From Parashewanella sp049608225 (GTDB lineage Bacteria > Pseudomonadota > Gammaproteobacteria > Enterobacterales > Shewanellaceae): a DNA stretch of 57,120 nucleotides. The notes beneath the pieces were generated by a model. That model was not told where the DNA came from. It saw nothing but the letters and a program-made list of their open reading frames with translations, and did not search any database. Location: NCBI GenBank assembly GCA_049608225.1, contig JBMYXI010000014.1, forward strand, positions 1 to 57,120, read 5' to 3'. The stretch's first letter is position 1. Every line of letters starts with the position of its first letter. The position numbers and the translations under genes were made by a program. Positions 46,195 through 55,681 of the stretch are shown piece after piece.

Positions 46195-47383
46195 AAATCG
46201 TCTATTGGCAATATTGGTTATTTGCAGCGGTTACATCAATGTGCATGTTCAAGCTGAACAACACATTGAACTAAAGGAGCAATGCCCACCTAGTTTTGAG
46301 AAAGTTGATGGTGTTTGTCGATTAGTGACCTTATATCAATTTTATAACTCAGTACAAGGTCGAGGTGTTGGGGGGACGCAAACATCATTACCTAAACATC
46401 GAGATGGCTTTACGCCGAAGCAGATAGATTTAGGTCGGTATCTGTTTTTTGATCCAGGACTTTCAAAAAATGGCTCAGTATCTTGTGCCTCTTGTCATCA
46501 ACCCGATAAAGGCTTCAGTGATGATTTAGACAGAAGCATTGGTGTGAAAGGTGAAAAGGTTGCGCGTTCAGCGCCAACATTATGGAACATGGCCTTTTTA
46601 GATAAGTTCTTCTGGGATGGACGTTCGAAAACTTTAGAAGATCAAGCCACAGGTCCACTGTTTGATCCGATGGAAATGGGAAACACTCCTGAGGCTCTGT
46701 TATTGTTTTTGAATGGCAATGCAACATATCGCCAGTTATTTTCACAAGCATTTCCAGATGCACAAAGCATAAAGCTTGAGCAGGTTTATACCTCTCTCGC
46801 AGCATTCCAAGCATCGCTCATTTCGTTAAATAGCCGTTATGACAGGTATGCACATGGTTTTCATGACGCGCTCACGGAAAAAGAAATACAAGGTCATAAT
46901 ATTTTTCGCTCTTTTGTTGCGAGATGTTCAGAGTGTCATCAGCCGCCTTTATTCACCAATAATCAAATTGCTGTGATTGGGGTTGCTGAAGCAAAAGGCG
47001 TTGCTCGTGATGTCGGCGCAGAAAAAACATTTAATGCCAAAAAGCTCAGAGGTGGATTTAAAGTGCCAACTTTGCGAAATATCGTGAAAACCGCACCTTA
47101 TATGCATGCAGGAAATTTCAGTAACTTAAGAGATTCCGTTGAGTTTTATAATAAAGGAAGAGGGCATGCAGTACCCAAAGGAGAGAAGTTACAACTCCAT
47201 TGGCATATTTGGGAGCCAAATTTAACCGATGAAGAATTGGACTTGATTGTCGAATTTTTAGGTGCACTGACGGACGAAAGTTTGACACCTGATATTCCAC
47301 AACAAGTTCCATCGGGATTGGCACCTATTGATGATAATTATCAAAAAAATAAGCTAATCCAGCAAAATGGAGATTTACTATGA
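46178..47383 (+). CDS. MauG/CcpA-family diheme peroxidase
   Basis: 401 residues with an N-terminal export segment ending VQA and two heme motifs, CASCH (103-107) and CSECH (250-254). Family blocks are LGRYLFFDPGLS, FFWDGRSKTLEDQA and APYMHAGNFSNL. It has an N-terminal addition of about 45 residues before the peroxidase core (EQCPPSFEKVDGVCRL) with an extra Cys pair, and a C-terminal tail. Enzymes of this family reduce peroxide or oxidise partner proteins. Start and stop overlap the genes on both sides (ATGA with the next), so the three products are made together. Confidence 0.87.
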   Translation: MFRNYKNRLLAILVICSGYINVHVQAEQHIELKEQCPPSFEKVDGVCRLVTLYQFYNSVQGRGVGGTQTSLPKHRDGFTPKQIDLGRYLFFDPGLSKNGSVSCASCHQPDKGFSDDLDRSIGVKGEKVARSAPTLWNMAFLDKFFWDGRSKTLEDQATGPLFDPMEMGNTPEALLLFLNGNATYRQLFSQAFPDAQSIKLEQVYTSLAAFQASLISLNSRYDRYAHGFHDALTEKEIQGHNIFRSFVARCSECHQPPLFTNNQIAVIGVAEAKGVARDVGAEKTFNAKKLRGGFKVPTLRNIVKTAPYMHAGNFSNLRDSVEFYNKGRGHAVPKGEKLQLHWHIWEPNLTDEELDLIVEFLGALTDESLTPDIPQQVPSGLAPIDDNYQKNKLIQQNGDLL

Positions 47384-48900
47384 GCTCGAAAAAAGTGCTT
47401 GGCGCAGTGTTTGTTATCGGTAGTACTTTTGCTTTAGGGATGTATTTGGGGAAGGAAGGCTCGAATGAACCTGTTATTACCTCAAGCACTCAAGGGGCAA
47501 GTTATAGCGGTGGCTTTGACCAATCTAATGAAAAAAAAGCCGATAAAGCAAAGTCGGCAGTCGCTGAAAGGAAAGTTGCTGGCAAGACGCATGTCGTTGA
47601 AGAGGGGGATACTATCATGGCCGCCGTAAAAGCGGCCAAACCTGGTGATACTATTCAAATTATGCCGGGAACTTATCATGAAACTGTGTATATCGATAAG
47701 GATGACATTCGAATCGTAGGGGTAATTAAAGAAGGTGAGCGTGCAACACTAGATGGTGAGGGTAAACTCAATGATGCGATTTTATATTCTGGTAATAATG
47801 TGGTGGTCGAAAACCTAAAAATTACCAAATATAAAGGCAATGGTATCATGGGGCAGGCGGGTAATAACTTTGAAATTCGAAATAATATTATTGTTGATAC
47901 TGGAGTATACGGGATCTTCCCGCAGCTAGGTAAAAATGGCATTGTTGAGCATAATGTTATTTCAGGTATTGAAGATGCCGCTATTTATGTCGGTATGAGC
48001 GATAACATTCACGTAGCACACAATGAAGTATTTGATAGTGTTGCAGGCATTGAAATTGAAAACTCCCGACATGCTATTGTTGAAAATAACTACACCCATA
48101 ATAACACTGGCGGTATTCTTGCCTTTATTACTCCAGGTTTACCAATCAAAACTACTTATGATGTGATCCTGCGTAATAATTTTGTCGTAAATAATAATAC
48201 AGCGAACTTTGGTGCTCCAGGTTCAACTGTTTCTGGGATCCCTGCAGGAACAGGGATTTTGATTATGGCAGCAGATCAGGTGATTGTTGAAGGCAATATT
48301 ATTTCTGGTAATAAAACTGCTGGGATCATTATTACCGATCATCAAAATGCGCCTAATACAACGATTGATCCAGAGTCAGATCCTGCACCAGATCAAGTTA
48401 TGTTGCTCGATAATTTAATGGTCAATAACGGTTATGACACAATTGATGAAGCCAAGGCATTAATGTTGACGGAATTTAAACAAGGTAATCCAGATATCAT
48501 TCGAGTTGGCGTAAGTCGAGACAGTTGCATTATCAATCGTCACCGTTATGTAACTGTTGGCGTAGATGACTGGAAAGAATGTGATTTTTCAAATACAGAT
48601 GGTGTTGATACTTATTTGCTTGACGAGCCTGTCGCGCCAAGAGAAATCAATATGGAAGATAAAGGTAAAATCGCCTATCTTGGGATTTGTACAGGTTGTC
48701 ACACTTATACTGGCCGTATGATTGGTCCTCCAGTGCAAATTATTCAAGCACTTTATATGGATAATCCTAAAGGCTTAGCTGATTGGATTGCTAATCCAAC
48801 CAAAAAGCGAGATGACTATCCAGAAATGCCACCTCAAAACTACTTAGATGAAGCCACGCGTTTGGCTGTTGCCGAATATATGCTTTCAACAACAAATTAA
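47380..48900 (+). CDS. Right-handed beta-helix protein fused to a cytochrome c domain
   Basis: 506 residues. An N-terminal hydrophobic segment (about 5-22) is an uncleaved anchor or signal. After a linker, residues about 70-330 form PbH1-type parallel beta-helix repeats (GDTIQIMPGTYHETVYI, then NNVVVENLKI, NNFEIRNNII, DNIHVAHNEV, RHAIVENNYT, DQVIVEGNII). Such folds occur in polysaccharide lyases and in NosD. The C-terminal 90 residues carry one heme site, CTGCH (437-441), with the Met-side segment YPEMPPQNYL. Beta-helix plus cytochrome c is an unusual fusion. It is the last gene of the cytochrome c / MauG operon. It may be the substrate or catalytic partner of the peroxidase. Confidence 0.85.
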   Translation: MSSKKVLGAVFVIGSTFALGMYLGKEGSNEPVITSSTQGASYSGGFDQSNEKKADKAKSAVAERKVAGKTHVVEEGDTIMAAVKAAKPGDTIQIMPGTYHETVYIDKDDIRIVGVIKEGERATLDGEGKLNDAILYSGNNVVVENLKITKYKGNGIMGQAGNNFEIRNNIIVDTGVYGIFPQLGKNGIVEHNVISGIEDAAIYVGMSDNIHVAHNEVFDSVAGIEIENSRHAIVENNYTHNNTGGILAFITPGLPIKTTYDVILRNNFVVNNNTANFGAPGSTVSGIPAGTGILIMAADQVIVEGNIISGNKTAGIIITDHQNAPNTTIDPESDPAPDQVMLLDNLMVNNGYDTIDEAKALMLTEFKQGNPDIIRVGVSRDSCIINRHRYVTVGVDDWKECDFSNTDGVDTYLLDEPVAPREINMEDKGKIAYLGICTGCHTYTGRMIGPPVQIIQALYMDNPKGLADWIANPTKKRDDYPEMPPQNYLDEATRLAVAEYMLSTTN

Positions 48901-48915
48901 TTAGAGGTTCCAATC

Positions 48916-48949
48916 AAACACCACAAGTTTTCCATTTCTTGTGGTGTTT
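48916..48949 (+). terminator. Terminator of the cytochrome/MauG/beta-helix operon
   Basis: AAACACCACAAG pairs with CTTGTGGTGTTT around a 10-base loop, 15 bases after the stop; the sequence after it is T-rich. It could also serve the leftward gene ending at 48966. Confidence 0.8.
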
Positions 48950-48965
48950 CTATTTTTGAATACAG

Positions 48966-49460
48966 TTATAACTCTCTTATCAAGGCCTCAACGTCAACGA
49001 ATACTTCTTGTGGGTTATCTAGAGATAAAACGTCGAGCATGTAATTTTGTTGCACGGGAGACTTAACGCTAACGTGATATTTCCAATAACATCTATTTAA
49101 ATTGCAGACTTTTGTTGGATCTATCATTGGATGATGAATCGTGTGGTCTGTATATGGCGCTTCAATCAAAACGACTCTTATATTTGTTTCTAGCGGTGTA
49201 TTGAGGTTGAATTTGACAAAGCCATCAAAGCTTTTATTAATAGTAACTGGAAATATATGTTCATTTGTTAGTGCAAGGTTGATCCGCCAGATATTGTGAA
49301 TGCCTGTACGGTAATCTTTTGTGATTGTCTTCAGTGCATCGCCATAACGTTGTTCGTTTGGTAAAGAGATATAGGAATTGACATCAGCATAGCAGCTTAA
49401 GTTATAAGATAAGGTTAATACTGAAATAGTTAACAAATACTTAAAAGATCTGACTTTCAT
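48966..49460 (-). CDS. Hypothetical exported protein
   Basis: 164 residues with a signal peptide ending CYA. The body is beta-rich, with a Cys pair in KVCNLNRCYWKYHVSV that may form a disulfide. It follows another exported Cys-containing gene by 52 bases in the same direction, likely one operon. No family recognised. Confidence 0.55.
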   Translation of the reverse strand: MKVRSFKYLLTISVLTLSYNLSCYADVNSYISLPNEQRYGDALKTITKDYRTGIHNIWRINLALTNEHIFPVTINKSFDGFVKFNLNTPLETNIRVVLIEAPYTDHTIHHPMIDPTKVCNLNRCYWKYHVSVKSPVQQNYMLDVLSLDNPQEVFVDVEALIREL

Positions 49461-49512
49461 TGTAACTCCCTCTCTAGAGGCTCATAGAATTAAATCAATT
49501 TGTTCGATCGCA

Positions 49513-50058
49513 CTATTTGTTAGCACAACCACCTCGTATCGATTCTAGCGGCTTTGATAAGTTACCATTTGTTGTCGTATCTTCGAACATGAGGCCAATC
49601 AGTAAAGACGCACCTTTAATACTTGTTAACTTCTTAATATTGCCCCAATAGATACTCTTTTGCGGTTGAGTGATATGACAATACTGTTCATAGTCACAAC
49701 CTCCATATGGTCCACAAGCCAGAACTGGCTCATCCATACAATGAATGTTTTCGGAAGTTGAATTTAAATTTGAAACCAAAGTTAGTCTAGCCTGATCTTT
49801 GTGTAGTGTTGTCAACTTATAAAATAAGATGCCGCAATCAATATCTTCAGGAATGAGTGTTGGATATGCATCATGTTTGTCCTTGCCTAAAGGAAATTGC
49901 CAAAATAGATTAACCAACCCATTAGGCGTTTCTTCACTCCAATGTTTAATATTATGCTTTATATTCGCTAAAAGCCTTGTTTCTGCATTGGCGGTTTGAA
50001 AAATAAGACAACTTATCATTACCAGCATCAACACCTTGGAAGTGGTAAATACGCTCAT
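49513..50058 (-). CDS. Hypothetical exported protein
   Basis: 181 residues from the ATG at 50058, which gives a clean signal peptide (MSVFTTSKVLMLVMISC to ANA). A longer frame to 50277 adds 73 hydrophobic residues without a ribosome site and is rejected. Six cysteines follow the signal peptide (CGILF, IHCMDEPVLACGPYGGCDYEQYC, GGCANK), suggesting a disulfide-rich secreted fold. No family recognised. Divergent from a LysR gene. Confidence 0.55.
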   Translation of the reverse strand: MSVFTTSKVLMLVMISCLIFQTANAETRLLANIKHNIKHWSEETPNGLVNLFWQFPLGKDKHDAYPTLIPEDIDCGILFYKLTTLHKDQARLTLVSNLNSTSENIHCMDEPVLACGPYGGCDYEQYCHITQPQKSIYWGNIKKLTSIKGASLLIGLMFEDTTTNGNLSKPLESIRGGCANK

Positions 50059-50316
50059 AGCATAAAGCTCAATTCGCTGAATCGTGTAAGTCTGACATTT
50101 GCACGTTATATTAGATAAATGAAATAATAATTTGCAATAAATCATAACTAATGTGAAACACAGTGTTTGTTTCAGTAGAATAAAGTTATATCTATTTGAT
50201 ATAATGCAGAGCCATATCGCTATGATGAAATAAACGGTCATTACTTGACGGTTTATGCATTCTTTCAAAGTGTACATTATATACTTCCAAAAACTTGCAT
50301 AGCTTGAGGCGCCCCC

Positions 50317-51258
50317 ATGTTAGAATTGTTAGAACCTATCGCTATTTTCACTCATGTTGCCCGTGCTGGCAGCTTCAGTGCCGCCGCTCGAAAGTTGGGT
50401 ATTTCAAAGTCGAAAGTGAGTACGCAAGTTGCTGATCTTGAACATAAGCTTGGTATTCAACTTATTCAAAGAACGACGCGTAGCTTGAGTTTGACAGAAG
50501 CTGGAAACCTTCTTTATGAGCAAGGTGAAGGATTATTAAGAGATGTCGAACAGTCGGTTGCCAGTGTCCACAATCTGAATGAATCAACTCGTGGTGTACT
50601 GAAAGTGGGGATATCACAATCATTCGGTACCATGCATATAATCCCTGCCTTGCCTGACTTTATGGCCCGTCATCCTGAACTTGAGCTGCAAGTGAGTTTA
50701 CTTGATCATAAAGTTGATGTAGTGAGCGAAGGATTGGATTTGTTACTTACCATGTCTGAGCAGTTGCCTTTGGGAATGGTCGCCCGTCCATTGATGAAGA
50801 GCCAATTTGTGCTATTAGCTTCACCGCAGTACATTGCTAAGCATGGTCAACCATCTCGACCTGAAGAATTGGTTGAACATAATTGTTTGGTCTACCAAGG
50901 AGAATGGCATGAGCACAGTACTTGGCAGTTTAAACGTGGTGATGATTATTGTGAAATTGGCGTATCAGGAAACTTTCGTGTCGATAATGCCCCAGCATTA
51001 AAGTCAGCAGCCGCTAGTGGATTGGGTGTGGTTTATCTTGCATCTTATTTACTCGAAGATGAGATTGAAAAGGGGGAGTTAGTGCCATTACTGAAAGACT
51101 GGCAGCTTACTCATCATCTTCCATTACAGGCTGTTTATCCAAGACGTAAGCATTTAGCGCCAAAAGTGAGCGTATTTATTGAATTTATTAAAGAGCATAT
51201 TGGAACGCCTCCGTACTGGGATCAAAAATTGGCTGAACTTTATTCAGAAAGAGTGTGA
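50317..51258 (+). CDS. LysR-family transcriptional regulator
   Basis: 313 residues. An N-terminal winged HTH (FTHVARAGSFSAAARKLGISKSKVSTQVADLEHKLGIQLIQRTTRSLSLT, shown here as its recognisable parts AGSFSAAARKLG and LIQRTTRS) is followed by a two-lobed effector domain from about residue 90 with LEVSLLD-type strands and QFVLLASPQYIAKHG. It belongs to the large CrgA-like LTTR subgroup with RTTR after the wing. The target is unknown; the nearest divergent gene is the small exported protein at 49513-50058. Confidence 0.88.
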   Translation: MLELLEPIAIFTHVARAGSFSAAARKLGISKSKVSTQVADLEHKLGIQLIQRTTRSLSLTEAGNLLYEQGEGLLRDVEQSVASVHNLNESTRGVLKVGISQSFGTMHIIPALPDFMARHPELELQVSLLDHKVDVVSEGLDLLLTMSEQLPLGMVARPLMKSQFVLLASPQYIAKHGQPSRPEELVEHNCLVYQGEWHEHSTWQFKRGDDYCEIGVSGNFRVDNAPALKSAAASGLGVVYLASYLLEDEIEKGELVPLLKDWQLTHHLPLQAVYPRRKHLAPKVSVFIEFIKEHIGTPPYWDQKLAELYSERV

Positions 51259-51668
51259 TTGTTTTCTAACTGAAAAACTGGAAACATTGTTCTTTAAACG
51301 GAATGAATGACTGTTTGTGTAGACTGTTAATTTAAATTTATTTTAAATCAATCTGTTAAGTTTGTTGGTGGAGTTGATTTTTTTGTTCTAAATTTTGGTA
51401 AACAGTGTTCTCTCGCTAAGGTGTTGCGATGTGTTCGTAAATAAATACAATGAGGACAAGTCAATACAGGATTGATTTTATTCAAAGTTTCAGATAAAAA
51501 TGACCCCTTTTATCTGAGACTCGTAAATCAGGTTCAACCCATTCAAGGAAAGAGCAAATTTTGAATTGACGCTAGTGGTTTATATTAATCGCTGGCCTTT
51601 AACCATCACCCTTATTTTGGTTAACCCCAGATGTTATCTGGGGTTTATTTTTAGTGTAAAAGCAAAGG
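51259..51668. other. Intergenic region with two hairpins
   Basis: No protein gene is supported. TCAGATAAAA (51490-51499) pairs with TTTTATCTGA (51508-51517), and a terminator-like hairpin lies at 51623-51645. A short RNA between about 51400 and 51650 is possible but no clear promoter was found. Confidence 0.4.
51623..51645. terminator. Hairpin with T-rich tail
   Basis: AACCCCAGAT pairs with ATCTGGGGTT around a GTT loop and TATTTTT follows on the plus strand. It lies 23 bases beyond the end of the leftward SnoaL-like gene and about 360 bases after the LysR gene. Confidence 0.7.
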
Positions 51669-52040
51669 TTATCTTTCGCCTTGCACTTCAAAATCATCGG
51701 TTTTCAGTCTTGCTTTGCCATCACTATCAATAACCCATAATTCACGATGAACCACACCAAAGGCTTTGTTCATTGTCCAGCTTGAAGAGAGTACGTAGCC
51801 TTCGTCAACCTTTTCCCATTTTACATCTGTGTAATTTACCTCAGCAAAGCCTTGATCCATGATGTTTTGCCAAAATGCTTGCACTTGTTCTCGACCTTTG
51901 AATGTACCGAATGGGCGTGCATCCATAACGCTATCATCGAGGTATTTTTCAGCGCAGCCAGCGGCATCTTGGTTATTAAACGCTTGTTGCCAACCCGCAA
52001 TACCCTGCTTACATAGTTCTAATTCATTATCGATTGTCAT
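51669..52040 (-). CDS. SnoaL-like / DUF4440-type NTF2-fold protein
   Basis: 123 residues with no signal peptide. The NTF2-like fold is visible: a first helix (CKQGIAGWQQAFNNQDAAGCAEKYL), the segment SVMDARPFGTFKGREQVQAFWQNIM, and final strands (GYVLSSSWTMNKA, RELWVIDSDGKARLKTDDFEV). Members are isomerases, hydratases or binding proteins. Divergent from a LysR gene 110 bases away, the classical layout of a regulator and its target. Confidence 0.78.
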   Translation of the reverse strand: MTIDNELELCKQGIAGWQQAFNNQDAAGCAEKYLDDSVMDARPFGTFKGREQVQAFWQNIMDQGFAEVNYTDVKWEKVDEGYVLSSSWTMNKAFGVVHRELWVIDSDGKARLKTDDFEVQGER

Positions 52041-52149
52041 TTTCTTTACTCTCGTTGTGTTGATGAAATCATCTTAGTGATTTTAAACTTCCAAAAAACA
52101 GAATAATTAGAAATAATAGTTTAATAAAACGAAACAATGGCAGTATTCC

Positions 52150-53013
52150 ATGCGTCAACTTAGATACATGTCGGTTTTTGCAAAAGTGGTAGAAACAGGC
52201 TCTATTTCTGCAGCTGCAGAATCAATGCAATTATCAAAATCAGTGGTGAGTCAACAGCTAAAACTATTAGAACAAGAGTTGGGGCTGACATTATTAAAAC
52301 GAACAACTAGAAAACAGTCGTTAACTGCTGCAGGTTATGATTTTTTTCAACAGTGTCAAAAGATTAATAATATTGCCGAACATGCATGGAAGCAAGCGGA
52401 AGATGCGAAAACCATTCCACAAGGGAAAGTGAAAATAACCGCACCAAATGCATTAATGGATACATTAGTGGTGCCAGCCATTGCTGAAGTGATGAAAAAA
52501 TATCCGCTTTTGCGTCCCCAATTAATCGTCAATGATAGAAAACTTAACTTAGTGGCTGAGGATATTGATTTAGCCATTAGAGTCGGAGGTTCAAAAGACT
52601 GCTCATTGAAACAAAAAAGAATCGGTGAGTTTCGTGATATTTTGTGCGGACATGGATCATTGATCAAACAAGGTGTTGATGAAAGTACACCTTATATTGC
52701 TAATAGCTGGCAGGGTACTCATATCACTCACCACTTTTTGGGTAAATCAAACCACACAGAATTTCGTATTGATAGGGAAGCGACTTGCGTTTCAAGTTCA
52801 TTCAACACTTGTTTATCGTTAATAGAAAAAGGCGTGGGGATTGGTCTAGTCCCTGATTTCCTTTTTCATCGCACTTCATTGAAAGAAGCTTTTCCTGATC
52901 ACCGACTAAAAATGAATCCTATCTATGTGTTGTTGCCAAACCATCAACATCTGCCTATCGCAGTGAAAGCCTGTCTAACATCAATCGAACAGCAGCTTGA
53001 TGCTAGGGCATAG
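52150..53013 (+). CDS. LysR-family transcriptional regulator
   Basis: 287 residues. The winged HTH (ETGSISAAAESMQLSKSVVS, then LLKRTTRKQSLT) is followed by a substrate domain that is somewhat shorter than average in its second lobe. It lies divergently from the SnoaL-like gene and probably controls it from the shared 109-base gap, as LTTRs commonly do. The effector is unknown. Confidence 0.87.
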   Translation: MRQLRYMSVFAKVVETGSISAAAESMQLSKSVVSQQLKLLEQELGLTLLKRTTRKQSLTAAGYDFFQQCQKINNIAEHAWKQAEDAKTIPQGKVKITAPNALMDTLVVPAIAEVMKKYPLLRPQLIVNDRKLNLVAEDIDLAIRVGGSKDCSLKQKRIGEFRDILCGHGSLIKQGVDESTPYIANSWQGTHITHHFLGKSNHTEFRIDREATCVSSSFNTCLSLIEKGVGIGLVPDFLFHRTSLKEAFPDHRLKMNPIYVLLPNHQHLPIAVKACLTSIEQQLDARA

Positions 53014-53123
53014 AGCGATTCATCCATTGGGTGAATGTTAAAACCATATAACTGTCTCAGGATCATTAGTTATCACATTAATGAGTGTTCAACTGATGTT
53101 TTTAAGTTTAACCTAACTGGCCT

Positions 53124-53435
53124 CTAGTGATTATCTTCCGATGTTCTCTTTAGATTTTCAGAGACCTGCTGGATTTCCTTTTTACAATAGCGAGAAATCA
53201 CTTTAAATAACTTGCGATCTTCTGGGCTAACATTTTCCTTTGATAACTGATTGAGCACGATAGGGAATAAAGATAAAGACTTAGTAAACTGATATTCTGG
53301 GTTGTGTATTTTATCGTTTGGAATGGTATTCAAACATTCAAGTAAGGTTACAGTCGAGTTAGCCTCGGTTTCTAATTCATGACTCACAGCATCAGCGGTG
53401 AGAAGTAATAAGCTTAAGAAGACATACTTTTTCAT
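53124..53435 (-). CDS. Small exported protein, unknown
   Basis: 103 residues with a signal peptide ending AVS. The mature part is helical with two cysteines (LLECLNTIP and SRYCKKE) that could pair. It lies between a LysR gene (convergent) and the DUF885 lipoprotein gene, 71 bases from the latter's end. No family recognised. Confidence 0.55.
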   Translation of the reverse strand: MKKYVFLSLLLLTADAVSHELETEANSTVTLLECLNTIPNDKIHNPEYQFTKSLSLFPIVLNQLSKENVSPEDRKLFKVISRYCKKEIQQVSENLKRTSEDNH

Positions 53436-53506
53436 TAAATATATCCTAAAAAATAAGAGGTAACATTCGCTACCCCTTAGAACTTATGGTCAGGCAATGA
53501 ATCGCG

Positions 53507-55339
53507 CTATTTTGAACTCGCGATCCATTGATCAACTTGCTGCTCTAAAATATCTAACGGTAGTGGGCCATTTTTTAAAATGAGCGTATGGAAGTCGCGA
53601 ATATCGAACTTATCACCCATTTGTTGCTTGGCTTTTTTTCTAAGTTCAAGAATTTTCAACATACCAATTTTATAAGCGGTTGCTTGAGATGGCATGACAA
53701 TGTGACGTTCGACCATTTTCACCGCGTCAGCACGTGAGTTAGGCGTGTTGTTGACGTAATACTCAATACCTTGTTTGCGTGTCCACTTTTGAGAGTGAAT
53801 ACCAGTATCGACAACTAAACGGCAAGCTCTCCATAATTCCATGGCCAAACGACCGAAGTCTGAATAAGGATCTTCATATAAACCCATTTCTTTCGGGAAA
53901 TACTCAGAATATAACCCCCATCCTTCAATATAAGCAGTATAACCGCCAAACTTACGGAATTTAGGAATGCCTTTTAGCTCTTGCGAAATGGCAATTTGCA
54001 TGTGGTGACCAGGAATACCTTCATGATAAGCCAAGGCTTCCATTTGATAGGTTGGCATCGATTTCATGTCATACAAGTTAGCATAATAAGTGCCTGGACG
54101 AGAGCCGTCTGGAGCAGGCTGTTCATAAAAGGCTTTACCGGCAGCTTTTTCACGGAAGGCTTCCACAGCTTTTACTTTTAAGCGCGCTTTAGGCTTAATT
54201 TTAAATACTTCGTCAATTCTTGCTTCCATATTATCAATCATTGCCGTGGCTTCAGCTAAATATCTTGCTTTACCTTCAGCTGTATTTGGATAATAGAAGT
54301 CATCACTGTCACGCATATAAACGAAGAATTGTTGCAAGGTGCCTTTGTAACCCACTTGCTTCATGATCGCGCGCATTTCATTATGAATACGAGCAACTTC
54401 ATCCAAACCAATTTTATGGATTTCATTTGCAGTAAGATCGGTTGTAGTGGTTCTGGCTAACGCTGTTTTGTAAAACGCATCACCGTTAGGCAGTTTCCAA
54501 ACGCCATCTTTATTATCAGCTTTGGTTTGCAGCGTTTTAGTGAATTGTATTAGGTGACGATGTGCTGGGCCAACGTTTTCTAAAAGTGCTGTTTTCGCTT
54601 GTACCAAAAGCTCAGATTCTTGCTTAGGCTCTAGCTTTAACTTCGCGATTTTTTGCTTAAAATCAGCCCATAGCGCGCTGTCTTTTCCTGCAGTAAACGG
54701 GGCACCTACAATGACATTTTGCAAAGATGAAATAACATGGTTGAAGACAAACTTTGGTGCAATGATGCCGTTTTGCTCTCGTAACGTTAATGCTCGTTCA
54801 AGTTGACTAAAACGTGGTTTGATACCATTTAAGCGACTGATATAAGCATTAGCATCGCTGAGGTTGGCAATTTGATGTTGATTAATTAAAAACGAAACCG
54901 TACCTGTATGAACGCCGTGCATTTGATTCACTGGATAAGTGTATAAATGCCATTTGAAATCCGCAATTTGGTTTTGCAAATTTTGCTTTAACAAGGTGTA
55001 GCTTAATTGAGTTTGCTTATCTAAGTTATCGAACTGAATTGTTTTTAACTGGTTAAGGTGTTTTTTAGCCATGGCTAACGCTTCTTCGTCAGCAGCTTCA
55101 CCAATTTGATTCCATTTACCGTAATCTTTTTTAATGCCTAAATAGGTTTGTGTTACGGGATCTGCCATCACATTTTCCATGAACATTTGTTCAAATAAGG
55201 CATTGGCTTTTTCAGATTCAGATTGATTCGTTTGAGCTGCAACGACTGGGCTAGTCGCAGTGGTTGTTTGAGTTGAACAACCGCCCAAAATCAGCGCGAT
55301 TGAAAGCGCTAGGGTACTTGCTGTAGCGTTAATTTTCAT
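53507..55339 (-). CDS. DUF885 family lipoprotein (putative metallopeptidase)
   Basis: 610 residues. A type II signal peptide with lipobox LILGGC (Cys 21) is followed by a Thr/Ser-rich linker. The body is the long all-helical DUF885 fold. Near residues 440-455 is ALAYHEGIPGHHMQIAISQEL, a His-rich HE-x-x-x-GHH motif resembling a zinc peptidase site, followed by YIEGWGLYSEYFPKEMG, which would supply the distal Glu. The C-terminus has RADAVKMVERHIVMPSQATAYKIGM, typical of the family. Probably an exported peptidase anchored to a membrane; the exact substrate is unknown. Confidence 0.88.
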   Translation of the reverse strand: MKINATASTLALSIALILGGCSTQTTTATSPVVAAQTNQSESEKANALFEQMFMENVMADPVTQTYLGIKKDYGKWNQIGEAADEEALAMAKKHLNQLKTIQFDNLDKQTQLSYTLLKQNLQNQIADFKWHLYTYPVNQMHGVHTGTVSFLINQHQIANLSDANAYISRLNGIKPRFSQLERALTLREQNGIIAPKFVFNHVISSLQNVIVGAPFTAGKDSALWADFKQKIAKLKLEPKQESELLVQAKTALLENVGPAHRHLIQFTKTLQTKADNKDGVWKLPNGDAFYKTALARTTTTDLTANEIHKIGLDEVARIHNEMRAIMKQVGYKGTLQQFFVYMRDSDDFYYPNTAEGKARYLAEATAMIDNMEARIDEVFKIKPKARLKVKAVEAFREKAAGKAFYEQPAPDGSRPGTYYANLYDMKSMPTYQMEALAYHEGIPGHHMQIAISQELKGIPKFRKFGGYTAYIEGWGLYSEYFPKEMGLYEDPYSDFGRLAMELWRACRLVVDTGIHSQKWTRKQGIEYYVNNTPNSRADAVKMVERHIVMPSQATAYKIGMLKILELRKKAKQQMGDKFDIRDFHTLILKNGPLPLDILEQQVDQWIASSK

Positions 55340-55423
55340 TTTCTTTCCAGAAAGTGGCTTCGATTAAGCGTGATCTTAATCAAGATTTTTGTGAAATAGT
55401 AGAGTTTAGTGTTAGAAAATGTT

Positions 55424-55681
55424 TCATTTAGCGTCTGGAGGATTACTTTGTGATTTTTCTTTTTTAAATTTGTTAATGAAAGTGTCTTTAATTTTGTTCC
55501 ATACTTCTTTTCCCAGCAGTAAGATAGCAAGATAAAATGTGATTTCGCCAATAATAATACAGGTGGTGACCAAGCTCGTTGTGATTCCAGCAGAAAAATC
55601 CAAAGCAGGTACGACAAAAGCCGCACTCCAAATAATGGTTGAAAAAATCAGTAAAGCATAGCCAATATATTTTTTCATCAT
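55424..55681 (-). CDS. Small membrane protein, transporter-suffix type
   Basis: 85 residues with two membrane helices (about 5-25 and 35-58) and a basic C-terminal tail rich in Lys. KKYIGYALLIFSTIIWSAAFVVP and the GE-x-x-FYLAILLLGKEVW segment match the short proteins annotated as transporter suffix domain. Its first ATG overlaps the stop of the glycosylase gene (ATGA-type), so it is translationally coupled to it. Function unknown. Confidence 0.7.
   Translation of the reverse strand: MMKKYIGYALLIFSTIIWSAAFVVPALDFSAGITTSLVTTCIIIGEITFYLAILLLGKEVWNKIKDTFINKFKKEKSQSNPPDAK

Noticed and set aside
50059..50277. 73-residue hydrophobic extension of the exported protein at 49513
   Set aside because: The internal ATG at 50058 gives a standard signal peptide; the upstream part has no ribosome site.
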